Source: Larkinella insperata | GTDB taxonomy: Bacteria; Bacteroidota; Bacteroidia; Cytophagales; Spirosomataceae | Assembly (NCBI RefSeq): GCF_026248825.1 | Contig: NZ_CP110973.1 | Coordinates: 4,237,501-4,301,500, forward strand | Length of the DNA stretch: 64,000 nt | Reading direction: 5' to 3' | Part shown: in pieces, positions 44,893 through 52,801 of the stretch | Position numbering within the stretch: position 1 is the first letter of the stretch | How the letters are laid out: every line of letters starts with the position of its first letter | Position numbers and translations under genes: made by a program | Notes under the pieces: generated by a model | Databases searched by the model: none | What the model saw: only the letters and a program-made list of their open reading frames with translations | What the model was told of the DNA's origin: nothing

Positions 44893-46425
44893 ATGAGCTA
44901 TTCATCTTTGAAGAGTAAAGAGTTATTAAAAATAAAAACCCTCGGCGAGCTAAAAGCCACTGGTTACAAATCAAAATCCATCAAACAGGAACTTCGCGAC
45001 AACTTAATTGAAAAAATTAAGGAGAAAGAAGTGGTCTTCCCGGGCATCTGGGGGTACGAAGATACCGTTATTCCGGAGGTCGAACGGGCCATTCTGTCGA
45101 TGCACCACATCAACCTGCTCGGATTGCGCGGTCAGGCCAAAACCCGGATTGCGCGGCTGATGATCAATCTGCTGGACGAATACATCCCGGTGCTGGAAGG
45201 GTCGGAACTCAACGACGATCCGCTTCAGCCGCTTTCCCGGTATGCGCACGACGTGCTGGCCGAGAAAGGCGACGAAGCTCCGATTGCCTGGCTGCACCGC
45301 AACGATCGGTATACTGAAAAACTGGCAACCCCGGACGTTTCGGTGGCCGACCTCATCGGCGATGTCGATCCAATCAAGGCCGCAACGCTGAAACTACCGT
45401 ATTCGGACGAACGCACCATCCATTTCGGTCTGATTCCGCGCTCACACCGCGGCATTTTCGTCATCAACGAATTGCCGGATTTGCAGGCCCGGATTCAGGT
45501 GTCGCTGTTCAATATTTTGCAGGAAGGCGATATCCAGATTCGCGGTTTCAAACTGCGGTTGCCACTCGACATTCAGTTTGTGTTTACCGCTAACCCCGAA
45601 GATTACACCAACCGGGGCAGCATCGTAACGCCCCTCAAAGACCGGATTGATAGCCAGATCGTGACGCACTATCCGAAGTCGCTGGAAATTGGCAAGAAGA
45701 TTACGTTGCAGGAAGCCATTGTTAAAACCGAACAGAAAGGAATGGTCAAAACCAACGACCTGATTACCGATCTGATCGAGCAGGTTGCAATGGAAGCTCG
45801 TGAGAGCGAGTATGTTGACGCCAAAAGCGGGGTGTCGGCCCGCTTGACCATTGCGGCTTACGAGAACCTGCTGTCGGCGGCCGAACGCCGGGCGCTGCTC
45901 AACGCTGAAAAAGAAACGTACGTCCGGATTACCGACCTGTACGGGGTGGTTCCGGCCATCTGCGGCAAAGTTGAACTGGTGTACGAAGGCGAAGTGGAAG
46001 GGCCGGTCATTGTGGCCCAGAACCTGATCGGGAAAGCCATTCGGACGCAGTTCCTGAATTATTTTCCCAATCCGGAAAAAGCCAAAAAACAGAAAGGCGG
46101 CAATCCCTATAAGAAAATAACCGACTGGTTTGGCGACGGCAACATCATGGATTTCCTAAATGAGATGCCGACCCGCGACTACGAAAACCGCCTGCGGGCC
46201 ATTGATGGGCTGGATGATCTGGTCGATTCGCTGCATTCGCGCCTGAGTCGTCAGGAAAAGCTTTTCATGATGGAGTTTGCGCTGCACGGTCTGGCCGAAC
46301 ACTCGCTGGTTGGCAAGAAATCCCTGGATACCGGTCAACAGTTCAAAGACCTTCTGGGCAGCATGTTCAGCCCCGGCAGTTCGTTCGGGGAAGACGACGA
46401 CGATGACGACGAAGACCGGTTTTAA
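44893..46425 (+). CDS. AAA+ ATPase of the magnesium-chelatase/MoxR type
   Basis: A 510-residue ATPase. The Walker A loop is GLRGQAKT (about 77-84, with Ala in place of the last Gly). The Walker B position reads GIFVINELPDL (about 187-197, Asn192-Glu193 where most AAA+ proteins have Asp-Glu). NTSP-like residues and the sensor-1 region FTANPEDYTNRG follow. The C-terminal third is helical and ends in an acidic run (EDDDDDDEDRF). The INELPDL form is, as I recall, normal for this subfamily. With the VWA protein upstream it should form a two-component remodelling chaperone. The insertion of a toxin module leaves 88 nt before its ATG. Confidence 0.88.
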   Translation: MSYSSLKSKELLKIKTLGELKATGYKSKSIKQELRDNLIEKIKEKEVVFPGIWGYEDTVIPEVERAILSMHHINLLGLRGQAKTRIARLMINLLDEYIPVLEGSELNDDPLQPLSRYAHDVLAEKGDEAPIAWLHRNDRYTEKLATPDVSVADLIGDVDPIKAATLKLPYSDERTIHFGLIPRSHRGIFVINELPDLQARIQVSLFNILQEGDIQIRGFKLRLPLDIQFVFTANPEDYTNRGSIVTPLKDRIDSQIVTHYPKSLEIGKKITLQEAIVKTEQKGMVKTNDLITDLIEQVAMEARESEYVDAKSGVSARLTIAAYENLLSAAERRALLNAEKETYVRITDLYGVVPAICGKVELVYEGEVEGPVIVAQNLIGKAIRTQFLNYFPNPEKAKKQKGGNPYKKITDWFGDGNIMDFLNEMPTRDYENRLRAIDGLDDLVDSLHSRLSRQEKLFMMEFALHGLAEHSLVGKKSLDTGQQFKDLLGSMFSPGSSFGEDDDDDDEDRF

Positions 46426-46498
46426 AGAGGTAAGAATGATGAGTTATGAGTGAAGAGTTATGGAAGCGATACGTTAGTGCGTCAGCCAACTCATCACT

Positions 46499-46535
46499 AA
46501 AAAAAGGCAACCCTCACCGAGGGTTGCCTTTTTTT
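46499..46535 (+). terminator. Intrinsic terminator after the AAA+ gene
   Basis: A 17-bp stem (46499-46515 with 46519-46535) and a 3-nt loop, with A-run and T-run in the arms. It closes the VWA/toxin-antitoxin/AAA+ run and could work in both directions. Confidence 0.85.
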
Positions 46536-46614
46536 GTGTCGTGAAATGCTACAGGGAAACTACGCAAATTGAAAATCGCGTAGTTTTTCTCTACTCCAGC
46601 CTTGCCCAGCGCTA

Positions 46615-46622
46615 TACTTTTG
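46615..46622 (+). promoter_or_regulatory. -7 promoter box before the beta-barrel protein
   Basis: TACTTTTG matches TAnnTTTG exactly and lies 41 nt before the ATG at 46664. The -33 element is not clear. Confidence 0.4.
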
Positions 46623-46663
46623 TGCCAACAGTAACACAACAAATACACTCTACTTACTTATTC

Positions 46664-47716
46664 ATGAAATCATCCTTGTTGACCGTTTGTCTGGTCGCAG
46701 TCGGCCTGTTGGCGGAGGCTCAGACAACGAAGCCCAAAACCACGGCCCCGGCCGCTAAACCGCAGTCAGCCGCTACGGCACAAAAGAAACCGGCAGCTAC
46801 CGCACCGAAAAAAACGACCACCGCCTACAAGCCTAAAACGACCGCCAAAAAACCGGTTGCGAAACCGGCCGTAGCCACTGCGCCAAAAGCCGCCACAACG
46901 GCCGTCGCTTCGGCCCCGGCAGCCGCCGAAACGGAACCCGTGCTAGCTCAGCAAACTGCGGTAGAAACGACGCCGGTTGAAGCCGTCGAGAAGGAAACCG
47001 GCAAACGGTCGAAAAAATCCAAAGCGGAAAAACCGGAAAAAACCAAAGCACCCAAGGCTGAAAAAGTGGCAAAGGTGAAACCGGAACAACCCGCCAGGGT
47101 CAAAACGGAAAACACCTACTCCGGCAAGGGCCTGTCGGTCGGTATTCGGGGTGGGGCCAATGCCTGGCTTAACGAATTTGTGTCAGAAGATATGGGTAGT
47201 AATGGTGAGCAGGTCCTGGCACCCGGTTTCACGGGCGGTTTGGTGATCAACTACGGCCTTGGTAATGTCTTCTCGATTCAGCCGGAGATTTTATATACCC
47301 GCCGGTCGGTAAAAACTACCGGAGAAGCAGAAGGTCAGAAAGCTTCCCTGATCTTATCAACCAGCGCTATTGAAGTTCCGCTTTTACTGAAATTGTCTTT
47401 CGGTCGGAAGGTTCGGGTTTTCGTCAATGCCGGTCCGTACGCGGCTTACGGCCTTGATGCACGTGCCAAGCTAGTGGTTAACGGTGAAACGGTGGCTGAA
47501 GACACCCAGAAGCTAACCAAAGATGACGCCCGCTTGGAGTACGGCGCAACCGGTGGACTGGGCGTGGCATTTCCCGTCGGACCGGGCCGACTGACGGTCG
47601 AAGGGCGGTATACCTACAGCCTGGGAACTAACGCCGATCCACAACCGGCTGGATACATCAGCCAGCAGATTTCTACCGTCTCGGTCGGGTACGTGATCCC
47701 GCTCGGAAGAAAATAA
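46664..47716 (+). CDS. Outer-membrane beta-barrel protein with a long Lys/Ala/Pro/Thr-rich N-terminal linker
   Basis: A 350-residue exported protein. The ATG at 46664 gives a signal peptide (MKSSLLTVCLVAVGLLAEAQ). Residues about 20-150 are low complexity (Lys, Ala, Pro, Thr repeats such as KPKTT, AAKPQ, then KAEKPEKTKAPKAEK), highly basic and probably disordered. From about 155 a PorT-like barrel of the OMP_b-brl family begins (GLSVGIRGGANAWLNEFV) and ends VSVGYVIPLGRK. The basic linker could bind peptidoglycan or acidic envelope polymers, which is inference. No functional partner is adjacent. Confidence 0.82.
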   Translation: MKSSLLTVCLVAVGLLAEAQTTKPKTTAPAAKPQSAATAQKKPAATAPKKTTTAYKPKTTAKKPVAKPAVATAPKAATTAVASAPAAAETEPVLAQQTAVETTPVEAVEKETGKRSKKSKAEKPEKTKAPKAEKVAKVKPEQPARVKTENTYSGKGLSVGIRGGANAWLNEFVSEDMGSNGEQVLAPGFTGGLVINYGLGNVFSIQPEILYTRRSVKTTGEAEGQKASLILSTSAIEVPLLLKLSFGRKVRVFVNAGPYAAYGLDARAKLVVNGETVAEDTQKLTKDDARLEYGATGGLGVAFPVGPGRLTVEGRYTYSLGTNADPQPAGYISQQISTVSVGYVIPLGRK

Positions 47717-47726
47717 GCAACGGAGC

Positions 47727-47755
47727 GCGGGAAGCGTCCAGTTAGGGCTTCCCGC
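47727..47755. terminator. Hairpin between convergent genes
   Basis: A 9-bp perfect GC-rich stem (47727-47735 with 47747-47755) lies between the barrel gene and the YbjQ-like gene; no T-run follows. Confidence 0.4.
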
Positions 47756-47766
47756 CCTACCAACGG

Positions 47767-48087
47767 TTAGTCGACCACCACCGCCGTCCCGTTGGCGCTG
47801 ACCATGAGCAGACCGCCGTTGTTTCCAATCGTTTGGTAATCCAGATCGACGCCGATAACGGCATTGGCGCCCAGCCGCTGAGCCTGCTCAATCATTTCTT
47901 TCATGGCAATGCTTTTTGCTTCACGCAGGGCCTGTTCGTAAGCCGCTGAACGGCCGCCCACGACATCGCGCACGGTAGCAAAGAAGTCTTTGATGAGGTT
48001 GGAACCGATGATGGCTTCGCCGTTGGCAAGGCCCAGGTACTTCGCAATTCGTTTGCCTTCGATGTTGGAGGTAGTTGTTACCAGCAT
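47767..48087 (-). CDS. YbjQ/UPF0145 family protein
   Basis: A 106-residue protein covering the whole YbjQ domain: MLVTTTSNIEGKRI, GEAIIGSNLIKDFFATVRDVVGGRSAAYEQALREAKSIA in the middle, and GANAVIGVDLDYQTIG near the end. The family forms pentamers and is annotated as a putative heavy-metal-binding domain, with no proven role. It is transcribed alone from the 366-bp intergenic region on its right. Confidence 0.92.
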   Translation of the reverse strand: MLVTTTSNIEGKRIAKYLGLANGEAIIGSNLIKDFFATVRDVVGGRSAAYEQALREAKSIAMKEMIEQAQRLGANAVIGVDLDYQTIGNNGGLLMVSANGTAVVVD

Positions 48088-48453
48088 AGAATTAAATAGA
48101 GTGTAACCGCCTGGCGGCTCCTGATTTTGAGATGACGCGATGGGTCAAAATTAAATACCGGAAGAACACGGTTTTACAGAGTTACACAGAAGATTATTTT
48201 TTAAGTATGGGGCATTTGTTTTCCCGTACAGACGGTAGTAGTACCGTAAAGTCAGAACCGAACGTCTTACCGCTGGTCTGCCCGTCCGGCCGGAACGAAC
48301 GGCACCGTTAGCCAGTGTAACATTTCATACGGCGGATGTTACTGTTTAAGCATAAAGATACGCATTTCATAAGAAAGGTACTGGCTGAAAGAAGCGATTT
48401 TGCCCAATTTTGAATCACAATCCAAATTTTTAACAATTCAACTTAAAACAACA
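48088..48453. other. Divergent intergenic region (366 bp)
   Basis: It separates the YbjQ-like gene (minus) from a lipoprotein gene (plus). It carries the -7 box at 48146-48153 and a short perfect palindrome (48232-48237 with 48242-48247, ACGGTA/TACCGT) that could be an operator. No ORF is credible. Confidence 0.55.
48146..48153 (-). promoter_or_regulatory. -7 promoter box of the YbjQ-like gene
   Basis: On the minus strand it reads TAATTTTG, an exact TAnnTTTG, 58 nt before the ATG. Confidence 0.4.
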
Positions 48454-49008
48454 ATGAAAAAGACAACAGTACTCTTGAACCGTGTGAATTTCCGTTATGG
48501 CTGGACCCTGGTGATGTTATTGGCCTTGCCGCTGTTTTTTGCCAGCTGTAGCAAAGACAAGGATGGCAATGGCGAGCCGGATGTAAAGCCTTCGGCCGTG
48601 AGCGGAAGCTGGAAAATTTCGGGCATGAAAGTTAATCCAGGTATGGATATGGGTAACGGACAGGTCGTTACGGACCTGCTGGATTTTTTGTCGGAGTACG
48701 GTGATGCTGATGCAATTGCCTGCCTGACCGATACCAAAATAACGTTTAACAACAACGGAACCATTACCGGTACTCCTTCTCCGAACTGCAAATCAGACGA
48801 TATGGATGATCTTAACCCGGCTGAAAATAATGCGAAATGGTCGGTTAACGGTAATAAGCTGACGATCACAGATAGCGATGGTGCTCAGACCTACGATCTG
48901 GAAACTTCCGGCAACACAATGAAGTGGAGCGTGCTGCAGGAAGACGACATGGATGGGGACGGGAAAGCTGATAAATATACGATGACGATCGAATTCAAAA
49001 AGGCGTAA
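48454..49008 (+). CDS. Lipocalin-like lipoprotein of unknown function
   Basis: A 184-residue protein with a lipoprotein signal ending LFFASC (Cys32) after an unusually long n-region of about 16 residues. The mature part opens with an acidic, glycine-containing linker (SKDKDGNGEPDVK). It then shows the pattern of small Bacteroidota lipocalin-like domains: GSWKISGMKV, TKITFNNNGTITG and AKWSVNGNKLTI. Such proteins sit on the outer or inner membrane with unknown ligands. It is monocistronic, with a strong terminator after it. Confidence 0.75.
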   Translation: MKKTTVLLNRVNFRYGWTLVMLLALPLFFASCSKDKDGNGEPDVKPSAVSGSWKISGMKVNPGMDMGNGQVVTDLLDFLSEYGDADAIACLTDTKITFNNNGTITGTPSPNCKSDDMDDLNPAENNAKWSVNGNKLTITDSDGAQTYDLETSGNTMKWSVLQEDDMDGDGKADKYTMTIEFKKA

Positions 49009-49028
49009 GCTGAGTCCGACGATAGAGT

Positions 49029-49060
49029 AAGCCGCCCACCAATCACCTGGTGGGCGGCTT
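49029..49060. terminator. Bidirectional hairpin terminator
   Basis: A 13-bp perfect GC-rich stem (49029-49041 with 49048-49060) and a 6-nt loop lie between convergent stops; short A and T tracts flank it. Confidence 0.7.
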
Positions 49061-49065
49061 TTGCT

Positions 49066-49746
49066 TTATAGGGAAACGCAATCGGCCAGCGTCGTGACGT
49101 AATTGTCAACGTACGAGTCGATGTCCCGGCTGCGGTATTGCAGGATGTAACGCGGGTGATCAAGAGTAACAATCCGCCCGAAAAAGCCGTGCTGCTGATT
49201 GAGTTTATGCAGAAACGCTTCGTTCTTCCGGCCCAGGCAAACCGCCACGTTTCGGTTGCAGCCAAACGCCAGTTGCTGCTGAACCGACGCAACAATGTCG
49301 GGCCAGAGTGTCGCTGTGGTGGCTTTGTCGTCGTAAAAGTTATAATTCTTGCCCTCTTTGACCAGCGCCAGCGGGTAGAGCGAACTGAGGAAAAACCGGC
49401 CGTAAAAGGCTTCGGCACCGCCAAAGGCTTCAACAATCTGGTAGATAAACCGGCTCGAAAGTTCCGGCGTGGGCGGCAGGTTGTTATCAATACCGCAATA
49501 CCGTTTCAGGTTCTGGGGCGTCGTAAAGGAAATACCCGTCACCCCGGCTCCAAACCGACCCGGATTGATGCCCAACACGTACACTCGCGGGCTGGTGTCG
49601 CTGAAAAACTTGCCGTAAAACTCCCGGCAGATTTGCGCTACTTCCAGCTGGCGAAACGGGTTCAGCACCCCGACACCCGGCGGCAGGCTCGGGGGATCGG
49701 TCAGGTTGAGGTAATACGGGATGGCCCGGTCGGCGAAGGTTTTCAT
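49066..49746 (-). CDS. SMUG2-like uracil-DNA glycosylase family protein
   Basis: A 226-residue base-excision repair enzyme of the UDG superfamily. Motif 1 is VYVLGINPGRFGAGVTGISFTTP, where the NPG segment replaces the GQDPYH of family-1 enzymes. Motif 2 is LDHPRYILQY with the catalytic-type His. This matches the SMUG/SMUG2 group, which removes uracil and related damaged bases from DNA. The ATG at 49746 follows the stop of the serine hydrolase gene by one base, so the two are translationally coupled. The longer frame from 49872 overlaps that gene and is rejected. Confidence 0.85.
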   Translation of the reverse strand: MKTFADRAIPYYLNLTDPPSLPPGVGVLNPFRQLEVAQICREFYGKFFSDTSPRVYVLGINPGRFGAGVTGISFTTPQNLKRYCGIDNNLPPTPELSSRFIYQIVEAFGGAEAFYGRFFLSSLYPLALVKEGKNYNFYDDKATTATLWPDIVASVQQQLAFGCNRNVAVCLGRKNEAFLHKLNQQHGFFGRIVTLDHPRYILQYRSRDIDSYVDNYVTTLADCVSL

Positions 49747-49747
49747 C

Positions 49748-50566
49748 TTACTGAAACTGGTTGTAACAAATCTGGGCAATTTCGCCGATGATTCGCTCGG
49801 CGTCTTCGGTGGTGGTGCCTTGCACAAAAACCGACAGCAGGAACGGCTTGCGGACGTAGAAAATCCCGACATCGCCCCGCACGTACGTCAGTTCGCCGGT
49901 TTTGTGGGCAATAACCGTTGAAGGGGGCAAAAACAGCCGGAATGTTTTCTGGTCCCGGTTGCCCTTCAGAATCTCGATCATCTGGTCGCAGAGTTCGGGC
50001 GTAGCGACTTCCTGGCGGTAAATTTTCCGGAGCAGTGCGTTCATTTCGCGGGCGGATACCCGGTTTTCGCGGCCCTGTTTAACCGCCAGTGTATCGAGCA
50101 TAACGCGGTTCAGTTTGCTCTGCGTCAGTCCCAGCGACCGCATCCGCTGGTTGATGTTATCCATGCCCAGTTCGCGAATCAGGATGTTGGTGGCGGTGTT
50201 GTCGCTGTGGGTCATCATCAGCGTCAGCACTTCGCGGTTGGTCAGCCTGCTCTGGTCGGGGTACGTCTTTAAAACGCCCGAACCGCCGGTTTTTTCGGCC
50301 TCCTGCAGGACGTGAATTTTCTCCAGGTCAAACCGCCCGGCTTTCACCTGCTCCATGGTTTCCACCATGATCGGTAGTTTGATCACGCTGGCTGCGGGGG
50401 GCAGCTCGTCGGCCCGGTGGTAAAATTGCGTTTTCCCTTCCAGCTCCTCGACGGCCACATTTACTTGAACCGTGTTGGGGATTTTCTGCAGATAAGCCTT
50501 CAAGTGTTGCGGTAGTTTTTGGGCCGTTGCCAGGGCCGGTACCAGCAGGAAAAGGAGATACTTCAT
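49748..50566 (-). CDS. Class A beta-lactamase-like serine hydrolase, exported
   Basis: A 272-residue penicillin-binding-fold hydrolase with signal peptide (MKYLLFLLVPALATAQ). The three active-site motifs are present: SVIK (Ser60, Lys63), SDN (121-123) and HKTGEL (Lys222-Thr-Gly). The omega-loop stretch that in true class A enzymes carries Glu166-x-x-x-Asn170 reads RVMLDTLAVKQGREN, with no Glu at the expected place. Deacylation of beta-lactams is therefore doubtful, and a peptidase or another hydrolase role is possible. Its ATG overlaps the upstream stop as ATGA. Confidence 0.85.
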   Translation of the reverse strand: MKYLLFLLVPALATAQKLPQHLKAYLQKIPNTVQVNVAVEELEGKTQFYHRADELPPAASVIKLPIMVETMEQVKAGRFDLEKIHVLQEAEKTGGSGVLKTYPDQSRLTNREVLTLMMTHSDNTATNILIRELGMDNINQRMRSLGLTQSKLNRVMLDTLAVKQGRENRVSAREMNALLRKIYRQEVATPELCDQMIEILKGNRDQKTFRLFLPPSTVIAHKTGELTYVRGDVGIFYVRKPFLLSVFVQGTTTEDAERIIGEIAQICYNQFQ

Positions 50567-51504
50567 ATTACTTCTTTCAGTTGGTTCACCAGCACTTCGT
50601 TGATCCGGACGTAGCTTTCGTGGGTCCAGCCCGCAACGTGGGGCGTCAGCAACACCTTGTCGGAGTTTCGCAGGTAATCGAAAACCGTTTGCTGCTCGGG
50701 CGTCAGCTTCGCGATCTTCTCATTCTCAAGCACATCCAGACAAGCCCCGCGCACCTTGCCGCTTTCCAGCCCGCGCACCAGCGCCGGCAGCGACACGATT
50801 TCGCCCCGCGCAATGTTGACCAGGTAAAACGGCTTTTCAAACCGCTCAATGAACGCATCATCGACCATCAGCCGGGTTTCCGGGGTCAGCGGAATGTGCA
50901 GGCTCAGCACATCGGCTTCCTCCATAATCTGTTCCAGTTCCGCTTCCTGCGCAAACGTTCCGCCGTACCGGGTCAGGTATTTATCGTAACACAGCACCCG
51001 GCAGCCGAAGCCGCTGAGCCGGCGGGCGGTGGCCCGGCCGTTGTTGCCAAACCCAACAATGCCGACGGTCAGGCTACCGAGTTCGTAGCCCCGGTTGCCT
51101 TCACGGTCCCAGACGCCCCGGCGAACTTCCCGGTCGCCTTTCGCAAGGTTGGCCAGCAACCCCAGCAGCATTCCCACGGTATGTTCGGCAACGGCGTCGC
51201 GGTTGCCTTCTCCCGCGTGAAAAACCCGGATGCCCCGGCGTTGGGCGGTGTCCAGATCGATCAGGTCCAGCCCGGCGCCCGCCCGGCCAATAAAGCGCAA
51301 CTGGCGGGCCGCGTTGAGCACCTCGGCATCGACTGCCGTTTTACTGCGAATAATCAAACCGTCGTACCCGGAAATCTGCTCAATCAGCGCCGGGCGCGAA
51401 ATGTTGGGTTCGTACTGGTAGTCAAATCCGGCCTGCTCGAGCATTGAAAACAACGAAGGGTGCATCTCGTCGGCAATCAGGATTGTGGGGCGATTCTGGG
51501 ACAT
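50563..51504 (-). CDS. D-2-hydroxyacid dehydrogenase (phosphoglycerate dehydrogenase-like)
   Basis: A 313-residue NAD-dependent dehydrogenase. The N-terminal substrate domain is followed by the Rossmann fold with VGIVGFGNNGRATARRL. The catalytic residues are in IGRAGAGLDLID (Arg of the active site), RGEIVSLPALVRGLESGKVRGACLDVLENE and LLTPHVAGWT (His). It is shorter than SerA enzymes with ACT domains, so it may reduce 2-oxo acids or act on 3-phosphoglycerate; sequence alone does not decide. It is the first gene of a three-gene run with the serine hydrolase and the DNA glycosylase, coupled by a 4-nt overlap. Confidence 0.88.
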   Translation of the reverse strand: MSQNRPTILIADEMHPSLFSMLEQAGFDYQYEPNISRPALIEQISGYDGLIIRSKTAVDAEVLNAARQLRFIGRAGAGLDLIDLDTAQRRGIRVFHAGEGNRDAVAEHTVGMLLGLLANLAKGDREVRRGVWDREGNRGYELGSLTVGIVGFGNNGRATARRLSGFGCRVLCYDKYLTRYGGTFAQEAELEQIMEEADVLSLHIPLTPETRLMVDDAFIERFEKPFYLVNIARGEIVSLPALVRGLESGKVRGACLDVLENEKIAKLTPEQQTVFDYLRNSDKVLLTPHVAGWTHESYVRINEVLVNQLKEVI

Positions 51505-51643
51505 CCGTATGCTTTTTGTAACTTGCGAAGAAAATGAATCATGAACAAGAAGTGATGAACGCTAAAAAACGGCTTCTACGCTTTTTAAGCCATCTTTTTG
51601 ATTTCCTGTTCATTTGAAACCAACGGCGAAACTAATAACTTAA

Positions 51644-52795
51644 ATGGAACCGCGCCAATCGGAAAAAAATAACGAACGTCATCCGGAGCCCCAAACCCGT
51701 CGACCCGTCATCGGAATCACCCTCGGCGATTACAACGGCATTGGTCCGGAAGTTATCCTGAAAGCTCTGCAACACAACCGCTTGCAGAGACTCTGTACCC
51801 CCGTCATCTACGGATCGATGAAGGTCCTGAACCGGTATCGGAACATCCTGCAACAAAGCGGTTTGTCGCTAAAAGACTGGAACCTGAACGGCATTCAGCA
51901 CGTGGGACAGGCCAATCCTAAACTGACAAACGTCATCACCTGCTGGAGCGATCAGGGCGGTCAGGACCGGCAGAATCAGGAAGTACAGCCGGGGAAAGTG
52001 ACCCCCGAAGCCGGAGAGGCCGCGCTGGCATGCTTGCAGCGGGCTACGGAAGACCTCAAGGCGGGCCATCTGGATGCCATCGTAACGGCTCCGATCAACA
52101 AGTACAACATCCAAACCGAAACCTTTAAATTTCCGGGCCACACCGAGTATTTTGCCGAAGCCTTTGGCGTGACAGACAACCTGATGTTTCTGGTCAGCGA
52201 CGTGCTGCGGGTCGGGGTGGTGACGGGCCACATTCCGCTGGGGCGCGTCCGGTCGAACATCACCAAAGAGAAAGTCCTCCAGAAACTGCAGCTGATGCAC
52301 CAGTCGCTGCGGGGTGATTTCGGGATCCGGAAACCGCGGATTGCGGTACTAGGCCTGAACCCGCACGCGGGCGAAGAAGGCTTGCTGGGCAACGAAGAAC
52401 AGGATGTCCTGAAACCGCTGATCCAGGAGTTGCGCAACAAAGGGCAGTTGATTTATGGTCCGTTTGCGTCTGACGGCTTTTTTGGCACCCGTTCGTACCG
52501 GAAATACGATGCCGTTCTGGCCATGTACCACGACCAGGGGTTGATTCCGTTCAAGACCATTGCGTTCGATGAGGGGGTTAACTTTACGGCCGGAATGCCG
52601 GTTGTTCGGACTTCGCCCGATCACGGCACGGCCTACGATATTGCCGGAAAAAATCAGGCCGACGAAACCTCCATGCTCCAGGCTATTTACCTGGCCTGCG
52701 ATGTGTCGCGTTACCGGAAAGAAATGGCTGAAATCGAAGAGAATGCCCTGAGTAAGAAAACAATCAGTGGAAAAATAAGTGAGCAGTCTGCTTAA
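51644..52795 (+). CDS. pdxA: 4-hydroxythreonine-4-phosphate dehydrogenase
   Basis: Oxidises 4-phosphohydroxy-L-threonine in the DXP-dependent route to pyridoxal phosphate. The 383-residue protein begins with a polar extension of about 20 residues, then RPVIGITLGDYNGIGPEVILKAL. The metal-binding histidines lie in KFPGHTEYFAE, MYHDQGLIPFKT and SPDHGTAYDIAG, as in known PdxA enzymes. The extension is longer than usual but needs no frame change. It is followed after 6 nt by yicC in the same operon, a pairing with no known functional reason. Confidence 0.95.
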   Translation: MEPRQSEKNNERHPEPQTRRPVIGITLGDYNGIGPEVILKALQHNRLQRLCTPVIYGSMKVLNRYRNILQQSGLSLKDWNLNGIQHVGQANPKLTNVITCWSDQGGQDRQNQEVQPGKVTPEAGEAALACLQRATEDLKAGHLDAIVTAPINKYNIQTETFKFPGHTEYFAEAFGVTDNLMFLVSDVLRVGVVTGHIPLGRVRSNITKEKVLQKLQLMHQSLRGDFGIRKPRIAVLGLNPHAGEEGLLGNEEQDVLKPLIQELRNKGQLIYGPFASDGFFGTRSYRKYDAVLAMYHDQGLIPFKTIAFDEGVNFTAGMPVVRTSPDHGTAYDIAGKNQADETSMLQAIYLACDVSRYRKEMAEIEENALSKKTISGKISEQSA

Positions 52796-52801
52796 CATAC
52801 T

